Under the pieces are notes generated by a model. It worked only from the letters and a program-made list of their open reading frames with translations. It ran no database searches and was not told the origin of the DNA. From positions 96,401 through 160,400 of the forward strand of contig JAEXDQ010000053.1 of assembly GCA_023401595.1 (NCBI GenBank): 64,000 bases of DNA, read 5' to 3'. Of the stretch, positions 35,871 through 45,461 are shown one piece after another. Origin of the DNA: Spirochaetota bacterium (GTDB lineage Bacteria > Spirochaetota > Spirochaetia > Sphaerochaetales > Sphaerochaetaceae). The position numbers and the translations under genes were made by a program. The first letter of the stretch is position 1. Each line of letters opens with the position of its first letter.

Positions 35871-36803
35871 TTGCAGCCCGCCGGGCGTCGGCGGGTCGTA
35901 TTTCTGTTCGGTCCTACCGGAGTGGGTAAGACCGAGCTTCTTTTTCATCTGTTCAATACAGGTTTCTCAGTGGTGAACGCCGACTCGATGCAGGTGTATA
36001 GGCATCTGGATATTGGGTCGGCGAAGCCGTCTCCTGAGATTCTCGCCGCGGTACCCCATTATCTCGTGGATATCTATGACCCATGGGAACAATTCTCCGT
36101 AGGTGATTTCGTCCGTCTTGCCGACGAAGCGTGCGAAGAGATTGCTTCCCAAGGAAAAACCCCGGTACTCAGCGGCGGTACGGCATACTATTTCAAACAT
36201 TTCCTATACGGTCTCAGCGAAGCTCCCGCTTCCGATCCCGTGATCCGGGAACAGGTTGCAGGACAGCTGTCGGAACACGGTCTGGCCTGGTGCTTTGAGC
36301 GACTGTCCAGGATAGACCCCGTCAGCGCAGCAAGGATACACCCTTCCGACGCCTATCGCGTCACACGTGCGTTGGAGGTCTATGAAGGGTCGGGCCGTCC
36401 CCTCTCATCCTACGCTTTGCCCGATGTCCCCCGCGACGGTATGCGTCCGCTGATCATCGGACTGCAGCGGGACTGGGAGGAGCTGAAGCAACGTATCGAG
36501 CTTCGGGTCCGGCAGATGTTCGAACAAGGGTTGCTTGAGGAAATCAGAGGTTTGGTCCGTATGGGGGCCCGGGATTCCTGGCCTGGGATGCAAGGGATAG
36601 GCTATCAGGAATTCTTCCGTGCGATGAGGGGCGGGGAACTGTCGATTCATGGAATAAGCTCCCAGATCGTGCGCGACAGCCGTCTCTACGCGAAACGCCA
36701 GAACACCTTTTTCAAGAGCTTCACCGATGTCCGATGGATGCATCCCGAAGACGAGGACGGCATCCGAAAACTTGTCGACGAGTATTCGGCCGGCTGGGAA
36801 TAG
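35871..36803 (+). CDS. miaA: tRNA dimethylallyltransferase
   Basis: Modifies A37 of tRNAs reading UNN codons (i6A). 310 residues from a TTG at 35871, with AAGGA 8 bases upstream; an ATG at 35829 would overlap rpoZ by 38 bases and adds 14 residues outside the family core. P-loop GPTGVGKTE, NADSMQVYR, the SGGTAYYFK segment and the C-terminal MQGIGYQEF and YAKRQNTFFK are diagnostic. Last gene of the murC-to-miaA operon. Confidence 0.94.
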   Translation: MQPAGRRRVVFLFGPTGVGKTELLFHLFNTGFSVVNADSMQVYRHLDIGSAKPSPEILAAVPHYLVDIYDPWEQFSVGDFVRLADEACEEIASQGKTPVLSGGTAYYFKHFLYGLSEAPASDPVIREQVAGQLSEHGLAWCFERLSRIDPVSAARIHPSDAYRVTRALEVYEGSGRPLSSYALPDVPRDGMRPLIIGLQRDWEELKQRIELRVRQMFEQGLLEEIRGLVRMGARDSWPGMQGIGYQEFFRAMRGGELSIHGISSQIVRDSRLYAKRQNTFFKSFTDVRWMHPEDEDGIRKLVDEYSAGWE

Positions 36804-36995
36804 GTTCCGCTCCCCCGACGTACCCGCGGGACGCGACCATATCCCGTCGTGGCTTCCATCGCAGCAGATTCCGGCGAATATCCCTCCGATCGAATTTTTG
36901 GGAAAATGAACAGTATACAGGGCGAAGTCAAGACCGTCGCTGTCGGTATCTTGCGCTCCGCCCCGGCATGCCTTTCCTCCCGTAGGGAGCCGCTC

Positions 36996-38540
36996 CTACA
37001 ATATGGCTCCCGCTTGGTTCATTGCCAAACCGCCGGATCGCTCCGGTGTATAAAGCTCTACGGTCAGGGAGCCCGCCGGGACATAGTGTATATCTCCGAT
37101 ATCGGTAATTTCCCACCATCCCTTCTTGTTGAGCTCCAACGTGAATTCCTGTGTCTGTTCATACAGATGGACCGTCGTGGTCTTGCTTTCTGAGGCGGGA
37201 AGCTCCGTCGTCTCTTCCACATCGACGGGACGGATATCCTCGTAATCGTACGGGGAATAGAGCGTGGAGGTCACGGCCCAGGTGTTGGGGCCGGTCTGCC
37301 TCGCGCTGATGTCGTCGACTCCGTAGACGAACGCATAGTCGGGGATGGCGGGCCGGCCCTGGTCATTCCAGTCCGGCGCGGGTATCATGGCGTTGATGCC
37401 TTCGTAGGCGATCCGCATCTGCCTGGTCACGAACAAGTTCGATACCTCCATCGATACCGGACTCTTCGCTTTTCCCGATAGGCTTGCTTCCAGCTTCTGG
37501 ACGTCGAGTTCGTTTTGTCCGGTATAGTATTCCGTGATGACTTGCTCAGGTTCCATGCCGGCTGTGTAAGGGGGAGTCAAAGCTCGTTTGATCTGGGTTC
37601 CGACGAACGTCGCGACACCTGCGACGAGTACGACGCACAGCAACACAATCCACCCTTTCTTTCTCCAGAAGACCCTTCGGGCGGCTTTTTTCGCCTGGTT
37701 TGTCATGAAGGTTCCGCAAGAGGGGTCGGCTTGCAGCCTCGCCATTATGTCCGCGTCAAGAATGCCTGGCAGGGATGGAAGCTTCCAACTGAGCGTGGCG
37801 GTCTGTGTCAGCCACCATTGAAGGCCGGCGGCGGGAGATTTGTTGCCGGTCGCCTTTTTCTGTTCGTTGTTGGAAATAGCAAGCGTCGAGTCTATCCATT
37901 GTACGGTTCCTGCGTCGAGCGTAGGGGCCAGTACCGGAGCGGCGTCGGCCAACGGCAGTACCTTGAACTTGTTTTCCCGGACGACCGGGTCGTGGTACGG
38001 GACTTTGCCGGTAGCGGCGAAGTACAACAACTGGGTCATCTGGTTACACAGTGAGAAGGACGCCTCCAGACCGTGTCGTATCCATCCGCCGATCGATTCG
38101 TATCTGTCGTCGTCACCGCCTGTCGCGGCTATGATATCGGAAAGGAATTCGGGGAAGAAAAGGATTCCTCCGCCTTGGATGAAGTATATCCGCCAGATAG
38201 GAAGGACTCCGTTGTTCAGCTGTAGAAAATCCTTTGGAAGTTTCATTATCGCCTCGGCCAATTCCTGGACCAACGGCAAAGCGCGATTTCTGAGAGAAGT
38301 CCTGAGGCTGTCCACCGGCGATATCTCCATCGCAGGGAAATAGACGTAGCGGACGCCGTCCTGTTCAGAGAAGCTTTCCCAGTACCACGGTTCCAGAGAA
38401 TCACCTCTGACGATATAGCCGGGATCCTTGCGGCCTTGGAGCATATAGCGAGGTAGTTCTCCGGCTGCGTCCCCGATCGCGATGTAAGTCAGCCTTCTTC
38501 CCTCGACTGTACGTTGCCTGATGTCCTGTTGCTGTATCAT
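36996..38540 (-). CDS. Hypothetical membrane-anchored protein
   Basis: 514 residues, AAAAGGAG before the ATG. I do not recognise a family. Residues 1-300 look cytoplasmic and globular (RYVYFPAMEISPVDSLRTSLR, then a WRIYFIQGGGILFFPEFLSDII segment that faintly resembles a degenerate kinase or sensor domain). A basic stretch (KKAARRVFWRKKGW) leads into one membrane helix (about 305-326), followed by a 190-residue extracytoplasmic domain that resembles an SnoaL/NTF2-like fold by pattern only. Single-pass type II topology is likely. It is the last gene after the NFACT and MEMO-like genes. Confidence 0.72.
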   Translation of the reverse strand: MIQQQDIRQRTVEGRRLTYIAIGDAAGELPRYMLQGRKDPGYIVRGDSLEPWYWESFSEQDGVRYVYFPAMEISPVDSLRTSLRNRALPLVQELAEAIMKLPKDFLQLNNGVLPIWRIYFIQGGGILFFPEFLSDIIAATGGDDDRYESIGGWIRHGLEASFSLCNQMTQLLYFAATGKVPYHDPVVRENKFKVLPLADAAPVLAPTLDAGTVQWIDSTLAISNNEQKKATGNKSPAAGLQWWLTQTATLSWKLPSLPGILDADIMARLQADPSCGTFMTNQAKKAARRVFWRKKGWIVLLCVVLVAGVATFVGTQIKRALTPPYTAGMEPEQVITEYYTGQNELDVQKLEASLSGKAKSPVSMEVSNLFVTRQMRIAYEGINAMIPAPDWNDQGRPAIPDYAFVYGVDDISARQTGPNTWAVTSTLYSPYDYEDIRPVDVEETTELPASESKTTTVHLYEQTQEFTLELNKKGWWEITDIGDIHYVPAGSLTVELYTPERSGGLAMNQAGAIL

Positions 38541-38567
38541 TGTCAGAATACTCCTTTTCTGGATTTG

Positions 38568-39440
38568 CTAGCGATGCAAGGCCGTACCGTGCCAGACTAC
38601 GTGCCGCTTGTCCTCGGAGGCAATGTCCTGTCCTGGGACCTCATTGTAGAATTTTTCGCCGTCATTGGTCGCTGAGAGCATAATCCAACCGGACGACCGC
38701 CATGGCAGACGCTCCAACGACTCCAACCATTGCAGGCCGCAGCCGCCGATCGCCCCTTGGGCTCTCGCTTCCAGAAGCGGCCGCCCCTGGCCCAGTAGCT
38801 CCTGCAGGTTCTTCGCTTGCTCCCAGGCCTTCTGCCGTGTCGTCTCTTCGCTCATGTTCGCCGTGACGATGAACAAGGTCTCGGGTTCCGTCCTCAATAG
38901 ATTCCTCAGTATGGCCGACAGGTTCTTGCATTGGACGGACGAACAATCTCCAGCGGCCAAGAGAGGAAGCACCGGGGTCCGCGGAAAGCGGGCCGCGAGA
39001 AGGGGGTAGAATATCTCCATTCCAGGCTCCTCGGTGAAATAACTGTCTTGGACGGCGATGATCCCCTCGAACTCCCTGAGCAGCGCTTCCCTGGCTTGGA
39101 CAGCGAACGGCACGGTTCCCGTCGGTGTTTTCGCACCGTCCTGTGACGGCGTGAAAGCGATATTCGGAATATCTTGGAGGACGACCTGCTGGTGCAGCGG
39201 CGCCAACAGCACGATTTGCTTTGGAGAGAGGGGGGAGGCGGTCGACAGGGCCTGCCTCAATTGCGGTAGTATCCATTGCCAGGCCGCATGAGGCGCAAGC
39301 AAAGCCGCCGGAAGTCCTGCGACATGGCAGTTGACCGGCAGATCGTCCTGACGCTGTTTCTGTGGATCGCAAAGCTCACCCGCCAGCTGCGGGTCCGATG
39401 GATAGAAAATGTCGTGGTGCTCAGGGTTTCGTAGTTGCAT
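38568..39440 (-). CDS. MEMO1/AmmeMemoRadiSam system protein B-like
   Basis: 290 residues of the MEMO family: LLAPHAAWQW, LLAPLHQQV, the TGTVPFA loop, SYFTEEPGMEIFYPLL and LPLLAAGD. The family's metal ligands are partly kept (His in APHAAW and in APLHQ, Cys in GGCGLQ), but the SSDxSHY motif is TANMSEE, so the third histidine is lost. The usual partners, AMMECR1 and the radical SAM protein A, are not adjacent. It overlaps the NFACT gene by 20 bases and precedes the membrane protein gene by 27, so it belongs to this operon. Function uncertain. Confidence 0.75.
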   Translation of the reverse strand: MQLRNPEHHDIFYPSDPQLAGELCDPQKQRQDDLPVNCHVAGLPAALLAPHAAWQWILPQLRQALSTASPLSPKQIVLLAPLHQQVVLQDIPNIAFTPSQDGAKTPTGTVPFAVQAREALLREFEGIIAVQDSYFTEEPGMEIFYPLLAARFPRTPVLPLLAAGDCSSVQCKNLSAILRNLLRTEPETLFIVTANMSEETTRQKAWEQAKNLQELLGQGRPLLEARAQGAIGGCGLQWLESLERLPWRSSGWIMLSATNDGEKFYNEVPGQDIASEDKRHVVWHGTALHR

Positions 39441-40881
39441 CGTCTTCTCCAGAAAGTAATCTCGCCAGACGCTTTTCGTCTAGCTGTATGGCGAGGTTTT
39501 TTTCTTGCGTCGGGAGGACAAGCCCCGTCTTGCCGTCCTTCGCCCGCCTCAGGTGCTTGACCTGCGTATAATAAAGATCCGCTTTTCCGGCGCTTTTCGC
39601 TTTTGAGAAGACCAAGGCGAGATTTGCGGCGTCGAGCAGCACGTCGAGCGGTACGCTTTTGTCCTTGAGGTATTTGATGAACACATACCCTCCTGGGCAA
39701 TCCCTCGTATGCATCCAATAGTCGTTGCCCCGCGTGTGATGCCGTAGGAGTTCGTCATTCTCCTTGGCGTTTCTCCCCACGAGAAGCGTGAACTGCCCGC
39801 TGGTGCAGGTGAGGCCGGGCGTTCTGTTTTTCTCCGTTTCTTGGACGGGGGCGTTTTGCTGAAGCACCCTTTGTAGCCGGCTGATGTCTTTTGCGACGTC
39901 CCCGCTGTCGCTCAGCGCCTGCTCGAATTTCTCTTTCGTCTGCTCAAGATGTCTGACGGCGTTTTCATATTCGACACAGGCGTTTTCCCATGTTCCCTTC
40001 GCCTTTTGGTACCGGCCATAATATGCGGCTACGTTTTCCGAAGGAGACAGCTTCGGGTCAAGGGCGATGGTGGCGGTGTCCCCATCCTTTGCCCATTGCG
40101 GAACGGTGACCCATTCTGAGTGAGGCTTGATCAGATGGATGGACGAGGACAACAGGTCTCCGGTTTCCCTGTAGGTTTCATAATTGACGTTCTCGTCGCG
40201 CTTTCTGGCAAGGGATCGGACTGTCGCCTCGAGCCTCCGCAACTCGCGGTCTCGCAACTGTTCTACGCGAGCCTTGAGTTGTTCGACGGTCATTTCGCTG
40301 GATTCTATGCCGTATTCTTGTTCTATCTGCTGATTGAAGCTGTCATTTGTCCGTACTCCGATATGAAACTTGTCGTTCACCAGATCGGTTTCTTCTCGAA
40401 TCGACGGCAATACCAGCTGTTTGCCGCTTGTCTCGTCCCGGTTTGGCCTTCGCATCAGCAGGTCGAGGATCATGTCCTTGTCGTCGGTGACTATGATGTT
40501 CGCCTGCGCCCCGCTGTAGAGTCTGAAATAGAGCTTCAATACCCTGCCATGGTTGTCAAGAAGCAGCCGCACCAGCCTTTCTCCCGGGAACTGGAACGCC
40601 TGCGTGATTTTTGCCCCTTCAAGGTTCGCCCGAGAGAACTGTATGAATCTCTGGAGCTTCGGAGTCTTCTGTCGTTGGGGCGGCGCTACCGGCGAAGTCA
40701 CCGCGTGCAGTCTGCTATGGGGGGTGCCGATTTCCGTGTACAGGCTCCATCGGCCGCTGTCAGGCCTATATAGATCCCATGTCACCGCATGGAACGTGTT
40801 CTGGGTGACCTTCTGTATCGTGCTGCCTTCCAGCGGAAGCTCGGAGAGTATCAGGGATATTTCACGCCAGTTCAACGACAT
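39421..40881 (-). CDS. NFACT (Rqc2/RqcH-type) ribosome quality-control protein
   Basis: 486 residues from the ATG at 40881 (AAGGAG 7 bases upstream; begins MSLNWREISLIL). The N-terminal NFACT-N domain is followed by a long coiled coil (about 240-370) and the C-terminal NFACT-R domain with DYWMHTRDCPGGYVFIKY and YYTQVKHLRRAKDGKTG. Related proteins recruit alanyl-tRNA to stalled 50S subunits and extend Ala tails. It is shorter than B. subtilis RqcH (about 570). The second helix-hairpin-helix is hard to see. First of a three-gene operon with the MEMO-like and membrane protein genes. Confidence 0.88.
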   Translation of the reverse strand: MSLNWREISLILSELPLEGSTIQKVTQNTFHAVTWDLYRPDSGRWSLYTEIGTPHSRLHAVTSPVAPPQRQKTPKLQRFIQFSRANLEGAKITQAFQFPGERLVRLLLDNHGRVLKLYFRLYSGAQANIIVTDDKDMILDLLMRRPNRDETSGKQLVLPSIREETDLVNDKFHIGVRTNDSFNQQIEQEYGIESSEMTVEQLKARVEQLRDRELRRLEATVRSLARKRDENVNYETYRETGDLLSSSIHLIKPHSEWVTVPQWAKDGDTATIALDPKLSPSENVAAYYGRYQKAKGTWENACVEYENAVRHLEQTKEKFEQALSDSGDVAKDISRLQRVLQQNAPVQETEKNRTPGLTCTSGQFTLLVGRNAKENDELLRHHTRGNDYWMHTRDCPGGYVFIKYLKDKSVPLDVLLDAANLALVFSKAKSAGKADLYYTQVKHLRRAKDGKTGLVLPTQEKNLAIQLDEKRLARLLSGEDDATTKP

Positions 40882-41110
40882 CTGAATCTCCTTTTTGATT
40901 TTCGCGGCCATGGCTCCATAGCCGCATCCATCCATATGCCACGGGCCGATCCTCCGTCCTTGCCCTTGGCCCATGGACGAGGCCCTTCAGGTCGAGAACG
41001 GAATCACGTTCCATGGCGCTCGATGTCGATGGCTGGCCTCAGCTTTTCATATGTCCGCCGAAAGGAAAACGGCGGTACGCTGTAGCCTTTGGCTGCGGAT
41101 ACACGAAACC

Positions 41111-42481
41111 TCATGCGCCAGTTCTCGCTGAGTTCTCTTTCTGACCATCGTATGCTTTTTTTATCTCGCCTGCAAGATAGAAGGAGCCGCAGGCGAGTAT
41201 GGCTTTGCCCTGCGGGGTCTGGTCCAAGGCCTGTCGCAAGGCCTCGTCCGCAGAAGGAATCAGCTTGATGTCCTTCTGTTGCTTAGAAAACATCGTCTGC
41301 TCTTTGAACATCTCATAGAGTCTTCCGATATCGCTTGCTTTATAGGTGCCCGGAGTGGAGATGATGATATTGTCGAATTGCTGCAGGACTTCCTGTACCA
41401 TGTGGAGGTGATCCTTGTCTTGCAGCGCTCCGTAGATGACTGTGTTGTCCTCATGTCCATACAGCTCGTTGAAGCTATGGAACAGATGCCGGAGACTCTG
41501 TACCGTGTGGGCCCCATCGAGATAGAGCGGCCGCGACGCATCAAGCTTCTGCATCCTTCCTGGAAGCCTGTTCCGTTCCATCGCCAGTTCCGTGTTTCCC
41601 CGCTTGTACAGCCCGAGCGTTTTCAACGTCAGCAATGCAAGGGCGCAGTTTTCCGCTTGCACTTCCCCTTGCATGTCCAACGTCAGGATCGTCTCGGTTC
41701 CGTCCGCCCATTGGATGTCGACCCGCTGCCCCTGATAGGTCGCCTTGCTTGCGATAGCTGTCGTCGCTTCATCGAGGAACGACGCCTTACTGTCTTGGCT
41801 GACCGCTTCATGGAGAAACACGTCCCTCGCAGCCTGATTCTGTTTCGCGATGAAGCATGGAATGCTTGGTTTGATGATCTTGGCCTTTTCCAGAGCTATT
41901 TTCGCTATGGTATCGCCGAGTATCGCCGTATGCTCCAACTCTATCGGGCAGAGTACCGAGGCCGCCGGCAGTATCGTGTTCGTGGCGTCCAACCTTCCTC
42001 CCAATCCTGTTTCAATGACCGCCCATTGGCAGCCGGTCCGGGAGAACAGTAGAAACGCATAACTGGTATACAGTTCAAACGTGGTGGGGGCGAGTTCTCC
42101 CCATTGGTCGCTGAAACGGAAGTCAACCAGCCGCCGGGCCAGTTCTTGTCCGACGCGGATCAGTGTATCGTCGTCGAAAAATGTTCCGCACAGCGTAAAA
42201 CGCTCCCTGTAGTCCACAAGGTGCGGGGAAAGGTAGAGGCCTGTCTTGTGGCCGATCGCCTGGAGTCCCGCGGCAAGAAAGCTCGCCGTTGATCCTTTGC
42301 CCTTGGAACCGGCGACGTGTATCGTGTTGAAGTCCCGTTCCGGATGCCCCAGATGCTCCAGCAGCTTGAACATCCTATCCAGCCGGTACGTTCTCGTGGT
42401 GTAGTGGTCGGTACCTTTTTTTTCCAGGTTGTTGAAGCCTTCCATGAAAGCTATCACATCGTCGAATGTTTTGAACTGCAT
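41111..42481 (-). CDS. folC: Folylpolyglutamate synthase / dihydrofolate synthase
   Basis: 456 residues, Mur-ligase-like fold. N-terminal FNTIHVAGSKGKGSTASFLAA (ATP loop), LYLSPHLVDYRERF, and ETGLGGRLDATN are diagnostic; the C-terminal domain has LYLDGAHTVQS. It adds glutamates to folates and may also make dihydrofolate. Monocistronic on the minus strand, 229 bases upstream of the NFACT gene. Confidence 0.95.
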   Translation of the reverse strand: MQFKTFDDVIAFMEGFNNLEKKGTDHYTTRTYRLDRMFKLLEHLGHPERDFNTIHVAGSKGKGSTASFLAAGLQAIGHKTGLYLSPHLVDYRERFTLCGTFFDDDTLIRVGQELARRLVDFRFSDQWGELAPTTFELYTSYAFLLFSRTGCQWAVIETGLGGRLDATNTILPAASVLCPIELEHTAILGDTIAKIALEKAKIIKPSIPCFIAKQNQAARDVFLHEAVSQDSKASFLDEATTAIASKATYQGQRVDIQWADGTETILTLDMQGEVQAENCALALLTLKTLGLYKRGNTELAMERNRLPGRMQKLDASRPLYLDGAHTVQSLRHLFHSFNELYGHEDNTVIYGALQDKDHLHMVQEVLQQFDNIIISTPGTYKASDIGRLYEMFKEQTMFSKQQKDIKLIPSADEALRQALDQTPQGKAILACGSFYLAGEIKKAYDGQKENSARTGA

Positions 42482-42979
42482 GCCTTTGGACTTCCTTGGG
42501 CGTTACTGTAGTATAGGCGTCCGTTTTGGTCAACGACACCCGCAGGAAACGAATAGCCGGAGTATGGTTTTCCGTGCATGCCGGGGCGGAACTGCCAATA
42601 TTGTCCCACGGCGGTCCATCGTCCGCGATGTGATGGTTTTGTGAACGGTCTGCCCGTACCCCGCGCGGGCAGGAGTGATTTTGAAGTCCATCGGATGTGT
42701 TTTCAATACTTGAGGGAAAGGTCAGTACCCCCGTGTGGACGTGGGTGATTCTGAAGGCGTATCGGCGTTCCTGCGAGAATGTCCGTACTCGTCTTCTCCT
42801 AACTTGATCCAGAAATTTTGCTGACATGTTGACGATTTTTGATTTTTTGTATCCAACAAGCCTTGAACTTTTTTTGTCACCAAAATATAGTAGACAGGAA
42901 CGAGTGTCTGGATTATCTGGTTGTATGCGACGAACTGTACTAATTCAGCCGAAGAATATTGAAGGAGCGCTGTGGACCT
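42482..42979 (+). promoter_or_regulatory. Divergent region with the acyl-CoA ligase promoter
   Basis: 498 bases between folC and the acyl-CoA ligase gene, with no gene seen. A good promoter for the ligase is TTGAAC (42863-42868), 17-base spacer, TATAGT (42886-42891), giving a leader of about 80 bases; GAAGGAG (42961-42967) is the ribosome site. Confidence 0.65.
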
Positions 42980-44731
42980 ATGGGCAAGAAAAAGCGTGAT
43001 GAAATGCCTTGGAGATTCCTTGCTGAATACAAGGGGCAATACTTTGACGGGGAATGGCCGACCGTCCCTGAAATGTTTGAGATAACCTGCAAAAGATATC
43101 CGGAGAACATGTGTTTCCGTGCGTTCGTCCCTAAGCCGTTGCAATTCACCTATACCGAAGCGTTGTCTACGATCAAAGGCGTCGCGAACTACCTCCTTTC
43201 CCAGGGCGTGACCGCCGGGGACAAGATCGCGGTAAGCGGCAAGAACAGCCCCGAATGGGCGATCGCCTATCTCGCCGTCCTGTTCGCCGGAGCGATCGTC
43301 GTGCCTCTCGATATTTCCCTTCACGACGAGGAGCTTGAAAAGCTGATGTCGTTCGCCGGAGTTTCCAGGCTCTTCATTGACGCGGACAGGCTCAATCGTG
43401 TCGATACCAACGGCTCCGTCGGGTTGAAGGAGAAAATCTGTCTTGAACCCAGCGGCGCGAACTATATCCTTGATCATTTGGTTTCCGGCGAGCTGCCCCG
43501 TGTGAAGGCGAAAGAAACCGACTTGGCCGCCATACTCTTCACCAGTGGTACGACCGGCACCCCCAAAGGCGTCATGCTCACCCACCGGAATCTTGTCAGC
43601 GACTGCTATCAGGCGCAGGGCAATATGAACATATTCAGCACTGATACCTTCTATGCGATCCTTCCAATCCATCATGCGTACACCATGCTGGCCGTCTTCA
43701 TCGAGGCGATCAGCGTCGGCGCTGGAATCGTGTTCGGCAAGAAGCTCGTCATCAGCCAAGTGCTGAAGGAGCTTAGGGAAGGGCAGGTGACCATGTTCCT
43801 CGCCGTTCCGATGCTTTTCAACAAGATGATCGCGGCCCTGATGGAAGGCGTGCGGAAGAAGGGGATACTCGTCTACGGTCTGATTCGTGCCCTGATGGGG
43901 ATTTCCGGTTTTGTCAAGAAGGTGTTCAAGGTGAATCCGGGAAAGAAGATGTTCGGCTTCTTGCTGAAGAACCTCTCTTTGGAAAACAACCGTATCTGCA
44001 TTTGCGGCGGCGGTCCGCTTCCCGCGTCCACCTTCAAGATGTTCAATGAACTCGGTATCGATTTCGTCCAAGGCTACGGCCTGACCGAGACCAGCCCGAT
44101 AATCAATCTCAATCCGATCGACGCCTATATCGAAACCTCGGTCGGAAAGATCATTCCCGGCGCCGAGATGAAAATCGTCAATCCTGACGCCGACGGCAAC
44201 GGTATCGCCTATGTCCGCGGCTCCATGGTCATGCAGGGGTACTACAACAACCCCGACGCGACCGCCGAAGTGCTTGGCGCCGACGGATGGCTCAATACCG
44301 GCGATGTCGGACACCTCGATTCCAACGGCTACTTGTACCTGACAGGCCGCGCGAAGAACGTCATCGTCACCGAAGGAGGCAAGAACGTCTTCCCCGAAGA
44401 GATCGAGGACCATTTCCAGCTGTACAATGAAATCGACCAGATCTGTGTGATCGGCTATGTCGTCGATGCGAAGACAAAGAGCGAAGGTATCCGCGCTTTG
44501 GTCTATCCCGCTGAGAAATATCGGTCTGAGGTGGCCAAGGAGAATCCCGACGCGGTGGACGCCGCCAAAGCGATTCAAGCGCGCATGAATGAAATCATCG
44601 AAGAGGTCAACAAAGAACTGCAGGCCTACAAGAAGATTACCAAGGTGACGGTCGTCAGCGAACCGATGGAAATGACAAGTACCAAGAAAATCAAACGCTT
44701 TGTAGTTGCACAACAGTACAAGGACAAGTAA
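42980..44731 (+). CDS. Long-chain acyl-CoA ligase (AMP-forming)
   Basis: 583 residues of the ANL superfamily. The ATP loop is FTSGTTGTPKGVMLTH, then QGYGLTETSPI, LNTGDVGHLDSNGYLYLTGRAKN and the catalytic lysine region near the C-terminus (STKKIKRF). A hydrophobic surface (MLAVFIEAISVGAG) is as in long-chain enzymes. It activates fatty acids to acyl-CoA or acyl-ACP for phospholipid synthesis or breakdown. Followed after 11 bases by yhbY, so the two are probably co-transcribed. Confidence 0.92.
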   Translation: MGKKKRDEMPWRFLAEYKGQYFDGEWPTVPEMFEITCKRYPENMCFRAFVPKPLQFTYTEALSTIKGVANYLLSQGVTAGDKIAVSGKNSPEWAIAYLAVLFAGAIVVPLDISLHDEELEKLMSFAGVSRLFIDADRLNRVDTNGSVGLKEKICLEPSGANYILDHLVSGELPRVKAKETDLAAILFTSGTTGTPKGVMLTHRNLVSDCYQAQGNMNIFSTDTFYAILPIHHAYTMLAVFIEAISVGAGIVFGKKLVISQVLKELREGQVTMFLAVPMLFNKMIAALMEGVRKKGILVYGLIRALMGISGFVKKVFKVNPGKKMFGFLLKNLSLENNRICICGGGPLPASTFKMFNELGIDFVQGYGLTETSPIINLNPIDAYIETSVGKIIPGAEMKIVNPDADGNGIAYVRGSMVMQGYYNNPDATAEVLGADGWLNTGDVGHLDSNGYLYLTGRAKNVIVTEGGKNVFPEEIEDHFQLYNEIDQICVIGYVVDAKTKSEGIRALVYPAEKYRSEVAKENPDAVDAAKAIQARMNEIIEEVNKELQAYKKITKVTVVSEPMEMTSTKKIKRFVVAQQYKDK

Positions 44732-44742
44732 GATACGTTGGT

Positions 44743-45045
44743 ATGAATAGTAGAATACGAAGTTTTCTTCGGGCGCAGGCTCATGATCTCCGCCCGATTG
44801 TCATGGTCGGCAAGGGCGGTGTGAACGACAGCATCGTCGCCGCGTTGAACGAGGCTTTGGACCATCATGAGTTGGTCAAGGTCAAGTTCCAGGATTTCAA
44901 GGATTCGGTGCGCACCTTGTCCGATGAACTCGCTTCCAAAACCTCTTCGGAGGTCGTCTCCATGGTTGGCTTTACTGCGGTTCTGTTCCGTCAGGACTCA
45001 AAGAACCCCGACCGGTTGATCAAGATTCCCAGCTCGTTGCAGTAG
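44743..45045 (+). CDS. yhbY: YhbY-type RNA-binding protein (CRM domain)
   Basis: 100 residues forming a single CRM domain: RAQAHDLRPIVMVGKGGVNDSIVAALNEAL at the N-terminus includes the GxxG loop, followed by ELVKVKF and the C-terminal VVSMVGFTAVLFR. E. coli YhbY associates with pre-50S ribosomal subunits. The gene is the second in the acyl-CoA ligase operon and is closed by a strong terminator. Confidence 0.94.
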   Translation: MNSRIRSFLRAQAHDLRPIVMVGKGGVNDSIVAALNEALDHHELVKVKFQDFKDSVRTLSDELASKTSSEVVSMVGFTAVLFRQDSKNPDRLIKIPSSLQ

Positions 45046-45075
45046 CTGCCGTACAGGATTGCGACATGAAAAATT

Positions 45076-45114
45076 GGCGATATTTGGTTTTCACAACCAG
45101 GTATCGCCTTTTTC
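45076..45114 (+). terminator. Rho-independent terminator after yhbY
   Basis: GGCGATA (45076-45082) with TATCGCC (45102-45108), inner TGGTT/AACCA stem, then CTTTTTC-type T-run (45109-45114). The AT-rich acquired block begins just after it. Confidence 0.88.
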
Positions 45115-45461
45115 TATCTAAACAGAAGGTTTGATGCTATTATTAGCGGCACATATGATGTAGGAACTGAACTACCGACTGCGTGAGAGAATTTCAGACA
45201 ATGGCAGAGTGTCTGTTATTTCAGAACAGTTTTAAACTTGGTGCACGAATGATGTTGGAAGTCATGGGAGAATAATCGACGTGGCAAGACCTGGATTATC
45301 TTTAGGGGAGTCCAAGGTTGTTTATTTAATATAATCAATGAACATTTGAATCAAACAAACTTTATTCACTGTAAAAAATGTAATTACTTATCAAAAACTC
45401 GTTGTATTTTTTGTAATTCCGTGATGCACTATATTTGCATTATGATAACGGAGGTGCGCAT

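Noticed and set aside
42929..42950. Possible fourth ROK operator before the acyl-CoA ligase (CGAACTGTACTAATTCAG)
   Set aside because: It shares ACTAATTCAG with the flank of the 52668 site, but the palindrome does not align and it lies well after the promoter; a chance match is more likely.
42722..44713. Minus-strand open frame of 663 codons opposite the acyl-CoA ligase
   Set aside because: Composition is that of an antisense shadow of a GC-rich gene and the plus-strand product has all family motifs.
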